Shown here piece after piece: positions 1 through 7,500 of a stretch of DNA of 26,959 nt. Made by a program: the position numbers and the translations under genes. The notes under the pieces are model-generated. The model had not been told where the DNA came from, made no database searches, and was given only the letters and a program-made list of their open reading frames with translations. The stretch is from Trueperaceae bacterium. Its GTDB lineage: Bacteria > Deinococcota > Deinococci > Deinococcales > Trueperaceae. The stretch is from contig JARGGE010000001.1 of assembly GCA_029210865.1 (NCBI GenBank), positions 1 through 26,959 of the forward strand, given 5' to 3'. Numbering within the stretch: the first letter of the stretch is position 1; every line of letters starts with the position of its first letter.

Positions 1-614
1 TGACCCTCGCGTGCCCAGCCGTCGAGGTGGACCATCAGCGGGGCACCCGTCACCGCCTGAGCGCGCGCCGCAGCCCGAAGCGACATCTGCTCGCTCGGCG
101 TGATGGGGCTCGAGGTGCCGATCTCGCCGATGATGCCGGCCCGAACGCCCGTGTCCCCCACGCCGACACGAACGTCGCGGATGAGTTCCTCGGTCAGGTC
201 CTCGAGCGTTCGGCGCAGGAAAGCCTCACCCAGGCTGATCTCGGTGTAGTAGCCGCTCCCCATGATGACGTTCAGGCCCGTCCGTCGAGCGACGCGTCGC
301 AGCGCGGCCGCATCTCGGCCCATGGAGACGTTGGACGCGTCCACGATCGTGCGCCCACCCAACGCGACGAGGGCGTCGAGTTCGGCAACGGCGACGTCGA
401 CGTCTCCCTGGGTCAGGTTGTCGCGAACTAGGAAGGGATCGAAGCGTAGATCGCCGAGCGTCTCGATCGAGACCCGGAACTCAGAACGCGCCACGCGCGT
501 CGCCTCCGAGGGCTCGTTCCAGTAGTCGGAGACGTCGAAGAGGACGTGCTCGTGGACGAGCGTGATCCCGAGCTCGTCGCGCGGGATGGGGCCTAACACG
601 CCGATGGCGTTCAT
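1..614 (-). CDS. Phosphotriesterase-family hydrolase 1 (3'-truncated by window edge)
   Basis: Metal-dependent amidohydrolase-superfamily protein of the phosphotriesterase/PHP group (lactonase- or phosphotriesterase-like). Only the first 204 residues are inside the window; the frame is open to base 1. Visible features are the beta-1 metal motif VHEH (H21, H23), the bridging-glutamate segment IGEIGTS followed by PSE, and the beta-5 histidine in MVHLDGW just before the edge. The second half (beta-6 His, beta-8 Asp) is outside. It is a paralogue of the next gene upstream (611-1639), sharing VLGPIP-x3-LGIT, RRVARRTGLNV and GEIGT. The ATG at 614 overlaps the upstream stop in an ATGA, so it is translationally coupled and is the last visible gene of the sugar-type ABC operon. 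It carries a TTA leucine codon near its start, rare here. Family is seen directly; the substrate is unknown. Confidence 0.88.
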   Translation of the reverse strand, partial: MNAIGVLGPIPRDELGITLVHEHVLFDVSDYWNEPSEATRVARSEFRVSIETLGDLRFDPFLVRDNLTQGDVDVAVAELDALVALGGRTIVDASNVSMGRDAAALRRVARRTGLNVIMGSGYYTEISLGEAFLRRTLEDLTEELIRDVRVGVGDTGVRAGIIGEIGTSSPITPSEQMSLRAAARAQAVTGAPLMVHLDGWAREG

Positions 615-1639
615 GCGGGCACCGCCAGTATCTGGGCTGGGTTGCTGACGAGCAGCGTATCGATCTGGGCGTCTCCAACGCCGTGGCGCCGAAGCCGCGG
701 GACGAAATGATCGAGGAGGTACGCGTAGCCGTTCCCGCCATGGCGAACGAGCATCATCTTGAGGAACACGTCATGGCTCAGCAGCAGCCGGCGTAGGTGA
801 CCCCGCTCGATGAGACCGACGATGCCACGAGCGCTCTCCTCGTCGCTCGGGGCCTGAAGGTCGTCCGGACCGAAGTAGTAGTCGAGACCGATCATGTCGT
901 ACGCCAGGTACGCGCCGCGATCAGCGAGCGATTGCTGATAATCGACATCCCACCACGAGGGGTTCATGTGGTCCAGGATCGTCCGCTCGATGTCGCCACC
1001 GTTCTCGGCAACGATGTCCAGCACCGCATGACCGTGGCGTCCCCAGGCATGGAGGTGGACGCTGAGCGCCACCCCAGTCTCCGCCTGTGCACGCGCAGAC
1101 GCCGCCAGCACCTTGCGCTCCTGCGGCGTGAAGGCCGGACCCGTGCCGATCTCGCCGATGTAGCCGGCACGCACGCCGGTCTGCTCGTCGCCGTCGACGA
1201 GGTCCGCGATCATGATCGCTGCGAGCTCCGACACCGAGGCGCCGGCGACGTACGGTGGGTGCGTTCGCTCGAGGTAGAAACCGGTACCCATCACCACGTT
1301 GAGCCCTGTCCTGCGCGCGACGCGCTGAAGGGCGTGCGGATCGCGCCCGATGCCGCGACAGGTAGCGTCGACGATCGTACGACCGCCGGCGTCCCGGAAC
1401 CGCGAGGCCTCCTCGACCGCGACGTCCTCGTCGAACAACGAGCAGTTGTCGAGGTTCATGAACGGGTCGTTGCGCAAGGCGTTCAGAAGATCGGGCGTCA
1501 CGGGGCGCAGCGCCAAGGCCTTCCGGGATGCCTCCGTAGGCGATCGCCATGAGGGCCGAGCGTCCAGGAAGAGGTGCTCGTGGGTCAGCGTGATACCCAG
1601 TTCAGCTGGTGGGATCGGCCCGAGGACGCCCTGGATCAT
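611..1639 (-). CDS. Phosphotriesterase-family hydrolase 2 (PHP/lactonase-like)
   Basis: 342-residue TIM-barrel hydrolase, full length for the PHP/COG1735 family. All metal ligands expected for the E. coli PHP type can be placed: H20 and H22 (THEHLF), bridging glutamate E163 (IGEIGTG, replacing the carbamylated lysine of classical phosphotriesterases), H195 (VHLHAW), H224 (DHMNP) and D290 (LLSHD). Family members hydrolyse phosphotriesters, lactones or sugar-lactone phosphates. Here the link to a sugar-type ABC importer makes a sugar-derived ester or lactone the likelier substrate, which is inference. Start ATG 1639 was chosen because it overlaps the permease stop (ATGA at 1639-1636) and gives the family N-terminus (VLGPIPPAELGITLTHEH). 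Its own stop overlaps the next paralogue in the same way. No signal peptide, so cytoplasmic. Confidence 0.93.
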   Translation of the reverse strand: MIQGVLGPIPPAELGITLTHEHLFLDARPSWRSPTEASRKALALRPVTPDLLNALRNDPFMNLDNCSLFDEDVAVEEASRFRDAGGRTIVDATCRGIGRDPHALQRVARRTGLNVVMGTGFYLERTHPPYVAGASVSELAAIMIADLVDGDEQTGVRAGYIGEIGTGPAFTPQERKVLAASARAQAETGVALSVHLHAWGRHGHAVLDIVAENGGDIERTILDHMNPSWWDVDYQQSLADRGAYLAYDMIGLDYYFGPDDLQAPSDEESARGIVGLIERGHLRRLLLSHDVFLKMMLVRHGGNGYAYLLDHFVPRLRRHGVGDAQIDTLLVSNPAQILAVPA

Positions 1640-2619
1640 CGGGGGCTCCGGCGCTGTCGTGCGAGCACCAAGTTGAACCAGATGGCGGCCAGGATGATCG
1701 CGCCCTCGATGATCTGCTGGTAGAAGGCATCGGTCTGGGCGAGGATCAGTCCGTTGCCGATCATGGCCAGCAGCAACGTGCCCATGACGGTGCCCAGCAT
1801 GCGCCCCTCGCCCCCGAAGAGGTTGGTGCCGCCGACGATGACGGCGGCGATCACCTGCAACTCGAACGCAACGCCCGAGTACGAGGAACCGGATGCGAGG
1901 CGAGCCGACGTCACCATGCCGCCAAGGGCGACCGCCAGGCCGCTGAACATGAAGACGAACAACTTGATGCGCCGCACGTTGACCCCGGCACGCCGCACAC
2001 CCTCCTCGTTGCTGCCGATCCCGGTGACGTAAAGGCCGAAGCGGGTGTGGTTGAGGAGCACATAGCCGACGATGACGACGATGATCGCAAGGATGGCCGG
2101 AACGGGCACGTCCAGGACTCGCCCCCTGCCTAGCCAGAGGAAAGGGCTGTCCGGCGCGACAGGGATCGAGTACCCCTTGGTGATCAACTGTGCCGTTCCC
2201 CTCAATATTGAGAGGGTCGCAAGTGTCACGATGAAGGCAGGGATCGATTGGTAGGCAGTGAAATAGCCGTTGAACCACCCGAGCGCGACGCCGAGGGCCA
2301 GCATCGCCAGTACCATGAGCCAGATCGGCCACCCGACGCTCAAGCTCAGAGCCGAGAGGACGGCGATGACGGCCAGCATCGACCCGACCGAGAGGTCGAT
2401 CCCACCGACGGTGATGACGAAGGTCATCCCGACGGCCACGATCAGGGTCGGGGCCGCCTGACGAACGATGTTCCACAGGTTGGCGCTCGTGACGAAGCGA
2501 TCGGACGTGGCCGCCAACAGAAGGAACACCACGACGAAGATGGCCAGCAGAGTGAGTTGGAAGACGGTGTCGGGGCTGCGAAGGCGCCTTAGGAGGCCGT
2601 CGCGCATGGGCTTCGTCAT
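1636..2619 (-). CDS. Sugar-type ABC transporter permease (RbsC/FrcC-like)
   Basis: Inner-membrane permease of the branched-chain amino acid/ribose type (BPD_transp_2), 327 residues from the ATG at 2619. It is strongly hydrophobic with about nine to ten membrane spans starting at LTLLAIFVVVFLLLA. Two family signatures are present: GGIDLSVGS in the first half and the cytoplasmic-loop region GVNVRRIK...SGLAVALGGM...ARLASG, followed by GGTNLFGGEG. It would dimerise and pair with the ATPase just upstream. A GTG at 2628 is in frame directly after the ATPase stop; ATG 2619 is preferred because an AGGTGG ribosome site lies 5 nt before it. The 3' end overlaps hydrolase 2 by ATGA. Substrate cannot be told from sequence; ribose/fructose-class sugars or related polyols are typical. 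Confidence 0.93.
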   Translation of the reverse strand: MTKPMRDGLLRRLRSPDTVFQLTLLAIFVVVFLLLAATSDRFVTSANLWNIVRQAAPTLIVAVGMTFVITVGGIDLSVGSMLAVIAVLSALSLSVGWPIWLMVLAMLALGVALGWFNGYFTAYQSIPAFIVTLATLSILRGTAQLITKGYSIPVAPDSPFLWLGRGRVLDVPVPAILAIIVVIVGYVLLNHTRFGLYVTGIGSNEEGVRRAGVNVRRIKLFVFMFSGLAVALGGMVTSARLASGSSYSGVAFELQVIAAVIVGGTNLFGGEGRMLGTVMGTLLLAMIGNGLILAQTDAFYQQIIEGAIILAAIWFNLVLARQRRSPR

Positions 2620-2628
2620 GGTGGCCAC

Positions 2629-3369
2629 CTACGCCTGGACGATGAGCTTGATGACTTCTTCGAGGTCCGTCTCGGACGTGGCTCGCTCCGCTACCTTGCG
2701 CCCTTCGTACATGAACATGATTCGATCGGTCACCTCGAGCACGTCCTGCAAACGATGACTGATGAGGATGACGCCCACGCCCTCACGTTTGAGTCGCCGG
2801 ATCAGCTCCAGGACCTCCTCGACCTCCTTGACGGCAAGGGCCGCCGTGGGCTCGTCGAGGATGAGCACCTTCGGCTCGTACGCCACGCTTCGTCCGATGG
2901 CGATGGCCTGGCGCTGGCCGCCCGAAAGGTTCTTCACTTTGGCGTAGGTCGATGGAACCTTGATCTGGAGGCGCCCCAACACCTCGGCCGCCTGGGCGTG
3001 GAGGCGCCGATAGTCCAGCAAGGGCACGCCCAGGACCCGTCGGACCGGTTCGCGTCCGAGGAAGAGGTTCTGGGCAACGTCGATGGTGTCGCACAAGGAC
3101 AGGTCCTGGTAGACCATCTCGAGACGCTCGCTCCGGGCGTCGGCAGGTGATCGGAAGTGGACCTCGTGGCCGTCGAGTCGGTAGCTACCAGCGTCCGCGA
3201 TGTAAGCGCCGCTGATCACCTTCATCAGTGTCGACTTGCCGGCACCGTTGTCGCCGACGACCCCGAGAACCTCGCCTGGATGCAGCGTCAGATCGACCCC
3301 GCTCAACGCCGTGATGGGACCGAAGCGCTTCTCGATCCCGGAGAGCTCGAGGACCGGTTGCTGGTTCAT
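2629..3369 (-). CDS. Sugar-type ABC transporter ATP-binding protein (FrcA-like, single domain)
   Basis: 246-residue nucleotide-binding subunit with a single ATPase domain, unlike the double-domain RbsA/XylG type; closest in build to FrcA. Motifs in order: Walker A GDNGAGKST (residues 39-47), signature LSGGQRQ, Walker B VLILDEPTAAL and switch histidine ISHRLQDV. It powers the permease encoded next. Start ATG 3369 (MNQQPVLELSGIEKRFG) fits the family; the longer in-frame reading begins inside the hairpin at 3380-3406 and is not credible. The stop is TAG at 2631-2629, followed by a GTG in the same frame and then the permease ATG, so the two genes are almost contiguous. Confidence 0.94.
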   Translation of the reverse strand: MNQQPVLELSGIEKRFGPITALSGVDLTLHPGEVLGVVGDNGAGKSTLMKVISGAYIADAGSYRLDGHEVHFRSPADARSERLEMVYQDLSLCDTIDVAQNLFLGREPVRRVLGVPLLDYRRLHAQAAEVLGRLQIKVPSTYAKVKNLSGGQRQAIAIGRSVAYEPKVLILDEPTAALAVKEVEEVLELIRRLKREGVGVILISHRLQDVLEVTDRIMFMYEGRKVAERATSETDLEEVIKLIVQA

Positions 3370-3379
3370 GCGGGATACC

Positions 3380-3406
3380 GGTGGGGCGGGTACGACCCGC
3401 CCCACC
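3380..3406 (-). promoter_or_regulatory. Perfect 12-bp hairpin between binding-protein and ATPase genes
   Basis: GGTGGGGCGGGT at 3380-3391 and its exact complement ACCCGCCCCACC at 3395-3406 flank a 3-nt loop (acg). It lies 9 nt after the binding-protein stop and 10 nt before the ATPase ATG, and no T-run follows on the minus strand. It resembles the intercistronic stem-loops that protect or attenuate mRNA so that the periplasmic binding protein is made in excess over the membrane parts. The inverted repeat is seen; the role is inferred. Confidence 0.8.
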
Positions 3407-3415
3407 GAGCCTCCT

Positions 3416-4354
3416 TCACTCGAACAGGTAGCGGAAGTCGTCGACGTTGTCGACGGTAACGATGTCGATGGGGATGAGAATCTCGAGGCCGACCTCGTTG
3501 CCAGCGATCATCTCGAGCGAGGCCCGGACCGCTTCGAAGCCCTCCTGGTAAGGGTTCTGCTGGACGACGGCCTGGACGAAACCCTGCTCGATGCCACGAA
3601 CCGCCTGCGCCGTGAGGTCCCAACCGATGATTCGGACGGTTTCCGTGCGTCCCTGAGATTCCACGGCGGCGATCGAACCGATGAGGGCTGGCTCGCCCGT
3701 CGCGTAGACGATGTCGAGATCGCTCGTGCCGGTCATGAGGTTCTCGGCTGCCGTCAGCGCGATCTCCTGCTGGTTCTGTCCGTCCACGACGTTGACGATC
3801 TCGATGCCATCGACGCCCGTCAGCACCTCGACGAACCCGTCGCGACGCAGGTTCTGGATGAACGAGTTCAGGGCCCCGACGATCCCGACCTTGGCGGTGC
3901 CGCCAAGCTCGTCGTTGATGTACGCCAGCGTGTACTCACCAGCCTGACGGCCGGCCCCGTAGTTGTCGACGCCGATGAAGGTGTTGGCCGGCGGAGAAGC
4001 TACCTGAGCGTCGATTGCGACCACGGGAATGCCGGCGTCTCGAGCGGCCTGTAGCGCCGGCACAATGCCGTTGACGTCGATCGCGACGACGATGATCGCA
4101 TCCTTCTGCTGCGTGATGAAGCTCTCGATGGCACGTACCTGACGGTCCGGATCGTTGTTGGAGTCGACGATCTGGACTTCGGCGCCGAACTGGTTGGCGG
4201 CGTCGAGCGCACCATCGTTGATCTGGTTGAAGAAGAGGGCCTGCAGGTTGATCGTGCTCAGGCCGATCTGCGGCGTACCTTGGGCGAATGCCGCGCCCCC
4301 GACGAGACCGAGGATGGCGACGGCGAAGAGAAGCGTGCGCGCGGTGCGACTCAT
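3416..4354 (-). CDS. Sugar-type ABC transporter periplasmic substrate-binding protein
   Basis: 312-residue secreted binding protein of the ribose/galactose class (Peripla_BP_4). It has a classic signal peptide with a basic start (MSRTARTL), a hydrophobic core and an AFA-Q cleavage site. There is no lipobox cysteine, so it should be free in a periplasm. Hallmarks include IGLSTINLQALFFNQI, the hinge-side NNDPDRQVRAIESFI, GIPVVAIDAQV, FIGVDNYGAGRQAG and ATGEPALIGSIAAVE. The ATG at 4354 has a strong GGAGG site 6 nt upstream. A 55-nt gap separates it from the upstream GATase-like gene, and the hairpin at 3380-3406 follows it. It captures the ligand for the FrcA/FrcC-like pair; the ligand is not identifiable by eye. 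Confidence 0.94.
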   Translation of the reverse strand: MSRTARTLLFAVAILGLVGGAAFAQGTPQIGLSTINLQALFFNQINDGALDAANQFGAEVQIVDSNNDPDRQVRAIESFITQQKDAIIVVAIDVNGIVPALQAARDAGIPVVAIDAQVASPPANTFIGVDNYGAGRQAGEYTLAYINDELGGTAKVGIVGALNSFIQNLRRDGFVEVLTGVDGIEIVNVVDGQNQQEIALTAAENLMTGTSDLDIVYATGEPALIGSIAAVESQGRTETVRIIGWDLTAQAVRGIEQGFVQAVVQQNPYQEGFEAVRASLEMIAGNEVGLEILIPIDIVTVDNVDDFRYLFE

Positions 4355-4409
4355 ATGGATCCTCCATGCGTCTGGCGATTCGTGACCTGTTCGGCGTGTC
4401 GTCCAGATG

Positions 4410-5216
4410 TCAGGTCGAGCTTCGGTCAGAAACCACCCCCTTCGAACCCGTTGAATCCTCAACACGCGCCAACCAGCGCACGAGGTTGACCCAGAGGCGC
4501 CCGTAATGCGTCCACTCGACGAAGGCCGGCGGACCCCAATGCGGGCCACAGTCCGACGCGAACGCGGCGGACCTACCACGACCGAACTCGCCGACGGCCA
4601 GGAACACGTCATCGCGAACGCGGGCGACGACCTGGCCGGTGGGGGCCGGGCGCAATTGGTTGTAACCAAGGAACTGAGGCCAGGGTCCTTCGATACCTGC
4701 AAGGACAGGGTGATCCGGCGTGACGACGTGCGGGGTGACGCCCTGCGGCAACTCGACCCTGTCGTCGCCGTCGCACATCTCGACTGGCAGCACGGCGGCG
4801 ATCGACGTTCGCTGGTACCGAGCCTTGCCGTCGATCCCGGAGAACGATAGGTAGCCACCGATCATGGCCAGTCCTCCGCCGCCCAGTACGTAATCACGGA
4901 GCAGGTCGCAACGGTTCGGCTGCGGTCGAGAGTGCACGAAGGTATCGGGTGACAGTAGCAGGGTGTTGCTCCCGATATCGCTCAACAGGACCACGTCGAA
5001 CGACGCGAACTCCTCCATCGACGAGGGGAACTCACGGACCGCCTCGTGGTTCCTCAAGAAGGTCACGGAAGCACCGCCGGCCTCCAAGCCAGCGATCAAC
5101 CACGAAGCGCCCTCCGCGTACTCGCTGGTGGTGAACGAATCGAAACCCTTGACGTGGACCGTGTGGGACATCCAGCTCTCACCGGCAAGGAGGACTCGAA
5201 CTGGCGGCATCGACAT
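4410..5216 (-). CDS. GATase1-like protein (DUF1355-type glutamine amidotransferase-fold)
   Basis: 268-residue protein of the GATase1_like/STM3548-type family: a class I glutamine-amidotransferase fold without a known amidotransferase partner. Recognisable blocks are LLAGESWMSHTVHVKGFDSF at the N-terminus, SDIGSNTLLL, GGGLAMIGGYLSFSGIDGKARY, GVTPHVV-PDHPVL, and SDCGPHW near the C-terminus. Its biochemical role is not established. In this operon it sits between the repressor and the importer, so it probably acts on the imported compound or its product. The start ATG (5216) overlaps the GntR stop as TGATG, showing translational coupling; a second ATG two codons later (MPPVRV) is possible. Cytoplasmic, no signal peptide. 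Confidence 0.88.
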   Translation of the reverse strand: MSMPPVRVLLAGESWMSHTVHVKGFDSFTTSEYAEGASWLIAGLEAGGASVTFLRNHEAVREFPSSMEEFASFDVVLLSDIGSNTLLLSPDTFVHSRPQPNRCDLLRDYVLGGGGLAMIGGYLSFSGIDGKARYQRTSIAAVLPVEMCDGDDRVELPQGVTPHVVTPDHPVLAGIEGPWPQFLGYNQLRPAPTGQVVARVRDDVFLAVGEFGRGRSAAFASDCGPHWGPPAFVEWTHYGRLWVNLVRWLARVEDSTGSKGVVSDRSST

Positions 5217-5974
5217 CAAACCCCTCTCGTCTGCTGCACGTAGAACTTGTACTTGTCGGCGCGGTAGCGGATGCAGGCGCTCTCGATCGGTTCGCCGGTC
5301 TGCGAGAACGCGAAGCGGCGCACGCAAAGCAGGGGCGCGCCCTCCGCGATGCCGAGCAGGTTGGCGTCCACCGTTGATGCGACCTCCGCGGAGATGACTT
5401 CCTCGGCCGTCGTGACGAAGACCCCGAAGCGGGCCTCCAGGAGTCGGTAGAGCGAGTCGTCGCCCAGGTCCTCGGCGGATACCGCCAGCCGCGGTAGCGG
5501 CAGATGACTCTGCTGCAACGAGATCGGTTCATCGCCAGCGAAGCGCAGGCGGTCGATGCGTCGAACGAGACGAACGTCGCTGCCGAAGTGCGCTGCGACG
5601 TCCTCCGCAGGAGGTCCGTCCGTGACCTGCAGGAGGCGGCTGCTCGAGCGCAGCCCGCGCCGCCACATGTCCTCGGAGAAGCTCGACAGGCGAGTGGCGT
5701 CGAAGGCGTCCCTGGTGCGTGCGACGAAGGTGCCTTTACCCTGCTGCCGAACGAGGTAACCACCGTTGGCGAGGTCGACGAGCGCCTCGCGAATCGTCGT
5801 CCGGCTCACGTGGTAGCGCGCCGCGATCTCGCGCTCGGTCAGGAATGCTTCTCCCGGTCGATAAGAACCCTCGGTGATCTGCTGCTGGAGCGCGTTCCGG
5901 AGTTGGACGTGCAGCGGTACACCGCTGTTTCGGTCCAGCCGGTCCCACGACGCCTCAATAGCGTAACTTGACAT
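5216..5974 (-). CDS. GntR-family (HutC/UTRA) transcriptional regulator
   Basis: 252-residue regulator. The N-terminal winged helix-turn-helix covers about residues 17-85 (PLHVQLRNAL, TEREIAARYHVSRTTIREAL, GYLVRQQGKGTFVA). The rest is a UTRA effector domain (RLVRRIDRLRFAGDEPISLQ; LLGIAEGAPLLCVRRFAF; YRADKYKFYVQQ). HutC-type proteins bind a palindromic operator and release it on binding a pathway metabolite. Start ATG 5974 is chosen because the -10 box at 5989-5984 ends 9 nt before it, giving an essentially leaderless mRNA; the longer TTG start at 6013 coincides with the -35 box. It is the first gene of the operon, and its stop overlaps the next gene. It very likely represses its own operon through the palindrome at 5976-5987. 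Confidence 0.93.
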   Translation of the reverse strand: MSSYAIEASWDRLDRNSGVPLHVQLRNALQQQITEGSYRPGEAFLTEREIAARYHVSRTTIREALVDLANGGYLVRQQGKGTFVARTRDAFDATRLSSFSEDMWRRGLRSSSRLLQVTDGPPAEDVAAHFGSDVRLVRRIDRLRFAGDEPISLQQSHLPLPRLAVSAEDLGDDSLYRLLEARFGVFVTTAEEVISAEVASTVDANLLGIAEGAPLLCVRRFAFSQTGEPIESACIRYRADKYKFYVQQTRGV

Positions 5975-5975
5975 G

Positions 5976-5987
5976 TTGTCATGACAA
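5976..5987. promoter_or_regulatory. GntR operator palindrome
   Basis: TTGTCATGACAA is a perfect 12-bp palindrome overlapping the 3' half of the -10 box and the predicted transcription start, ending 1 nt before the gntR ATG. Size, symmetry and the outer TTGT/ACAA bases fit operators of HutC/NagR-type GntR proteins. Binding here would block RNA polymerase directly. Confidence 0.7.
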
Positions 5988-6013
5988 TACGACCGATTCG
6001 CGGACGGGGTCAA
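5984..6013 (-). promoter_or_regulatory. Promoter of the gntR-ABC-phosphotriesterase operon
   Basis: On the minus strand, TTGACC (6013-6008, 5 of 6 to the -35 consensus), an 18-nt spacer and TATTGT (5989-5984, a TANNNT -10). The predicted start of transcription falls within about 3 nt of the ATG at 5974, so the message would be leaderless; indeed no Shine-Dalgarno is visible. Confidence 0.65.
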
Positions 6014-6051
6014 GCCTGGATGGGCCCAGGTTCGGGGGTGGCGATCCAGTG

Positions 6052-6549
6052 CTAGTCAGAGGTCTGCATGGCAACCTGCAGCCGGACGAACTCGGGGATC
6101 GAACGGCCGTCGCCCATGGGGTAATGGACCGTCCCCCGGAGCACCCTCGATTCGAGGAAGAAGGTCGATCGGCCGGCGGCGGTGTCGCTGGCGCCGGGCT
6201 GGATCATGCCGTAGGCGTGCGCGACCGTCATCGACAGGTCCTCGATGATCGGGAACGGGGTGTCGACGTCGAAGTTCATTGCCATCCTTCGGTCCCACAC
6301 GATGGGCGTGTAGGTGCTATCGATCGACGACCCGAGGTGCTCGCAACCCAGTTTCTGGAACTCCGGATACGCCTTGGTGGACGCGAGATGAACTCCGTGG
6401 TGCACACCGGCGTGAAGTCGGCGGGGTGCGAGAACAGGATCAACCACTTGCTCTCGTAGTCCGACAGCCTGCGCTTCCCATGGGTGGTGTTCGCCGTTGA
6501 AGCCGGGCGCCGGTTCGTTCAGACGCGGTCCTTCGAATGCTTGGCCCAT
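6052..6549 (-). pseudogene. Peroxiredoxin (AhpC/Prx6-like), frameshifted twice and truncated
   Basis: N-terminus MGQAFEGPRLNEPAPGF and C-terminal blocks STKAYPEFQKLGCE, PFPIIEDLSM, YGMIQPGASDTAA and GRSIPEFVRL are a peroxiredoxin in one frame. The middle block is in the next frame: NTTHGKRRLSDYESKWLI, HPADF, then TPVCTTEFIS with the catalytic cysteine. A one-base gain near 6494 takes the reading out of frame and a one-base loss near 6381-6388 restores it, so the open frame survives but the catalytic Cys segment is replaced by nonsense. It ends at TAG right after QTSD, about 50 residues short of 1-Cys relatives. Either a decayed gene or two uncorrected sequencing indels. It starts right after the CDF remnant. 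Confidence 0.82.
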
Positions 6550-6564
6550 GCGGCCATCGTAGTC

Positions 6565-7306
6565 CTCGTCCGCTCGCTCGGAGCGCCGACCAGCGCGAGG
6601 TGCGCGGCCAACGCCGTGCGCGTGGTGGACAGCGCCCAGACGCGCAGGTCGTGTACGTTGCGGACGCCGTCGTGCGCCCCCAGCCAGTCGACCACGGCCT
6701 GACGGTTGACCGCCTAGGGCACACCGTCCGGCTCCAACCGCAACGAATCGCGCAGCGAGCGCCACGCGGTCACCGCGATCAGCAGGCTCACCGCAATGGC
6801 CGCCGCCGGGTCAAGCCAGTTCCAGCCGGTCAGCATGATCGCGACGCCGCGACGACCACCGCCCACGACGCGGTCGCATCGGCGGCCGTGTGCAGGACCG
6901 CGCCCTTGGCGTTCTGGTCGACCTTCTGAGGCCTCACGAACTGCGGCGCCGAGCTGGTGTTCGCGCCAACGCCGGCCAGCGCCGCCAGCAGCACCGCCAG
7001 GGCCGGTATGTCGCCCGGGCTCTGGAACCGGTGCGGGGCTTCCCAGATCACCACCACGGCGCCGATCAGGATCGCTACGGCGTTCAACATGGCGGCGAAG
7101 ATCGTGGCGCGGCCCCAACCGAAAGTGTGCGTCGCGCTCCCCACGCGCGTTGCCAGCACCGCCGCGCTCCAGGCGATCAGGAGGCCGGCCACGTCGGTGA
7201 GGCTGTGCGCGGCATTGGCCAGCAGTGCGAGCGACCCGGTCAGCAGCCCCGCCGTCGCTTCGACGACGACGTAGGCCGTGTTGAGCCTCCATCGGTTCCC
7301 CGGCAC
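6565..7306 (-). pseudogene. Cation diffusion facilitator (Zn/Co/Cd efflux), broken by frameshift and nonsense codon
   Basis: Remnant of a CDF (ZitB/CzcD-like) efflux protein. Visible parts are membrane helix block AYVVVEATAGLLTGSLALL, the metal-site helix AAHSLTDVAGLLIAW, RATIFAAMLNAVAILIGA, the second metal-site helix LHTAADATASWAVVVA, then in another frame AIMLTGWNWLDPAAA...LRLEPDGVP, and finally the cytoplasmic domain QAVVDWLGAHDGV-RNVHDLRVWALSTTRTALA. A one-base deletion lies near 6843-6853. A TAG at 6716-6714 interrupts the C-terminal domain in frame, at a position usually Glu (one change from GAG). The N-terminal His-rich tail and the first part of helix 1 are missing or unrecognisable. 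Bases 7307-7463, up to the IS, hold nothing recognisable. Confidence 0.85.
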
Positions 7307-7463
7307 TCCAACTTCGACCCAAGCGTGAGGGGCAAGGCGCCGACAGGCGGGCTCGCTTGACTTGGGAATCGTGTCCCGTCGATGGCGGGAGTACAGTGCA
7401 CCCGAACGGCATTCGTGCTTCTCCGACCAACGCACGCGACGGTTGACCGCGCCCAAGGGCGAG

Positions 7464-7500
7464 TGACTGGACCCCGCTTTTTGCTCCACTCACGGTGTAG
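7464..7500. repeat. IS terminal inverted repeat (orfB-side)
   Basis: Right end of the IS3-type element. It begins TGACTGGACCCCG at 7464 and runs to GGTGTAGG at 7500, overlapping the last codons of orfB. It matches the opposite end imperfectly. Confidence 0.65.

Noticed and set aside
2629..2631. ATPase-permease fusion by readthrough of TAG, because the permease GTG/ATG follows in the same frame
   Set aside because: The two proteins are separate subunits in this transporter family and a ribosome site (AGGTGG) precedes the permease ATG; the shared frame is probably chance.
4384..4416. Inverted repeat GACCTG/CAGGTC with a 21-nt loop before the binding-protein gene
   Set aside because: Arms are only 6 bp, partly within the GATase-like coding end, and no other element supports a function.
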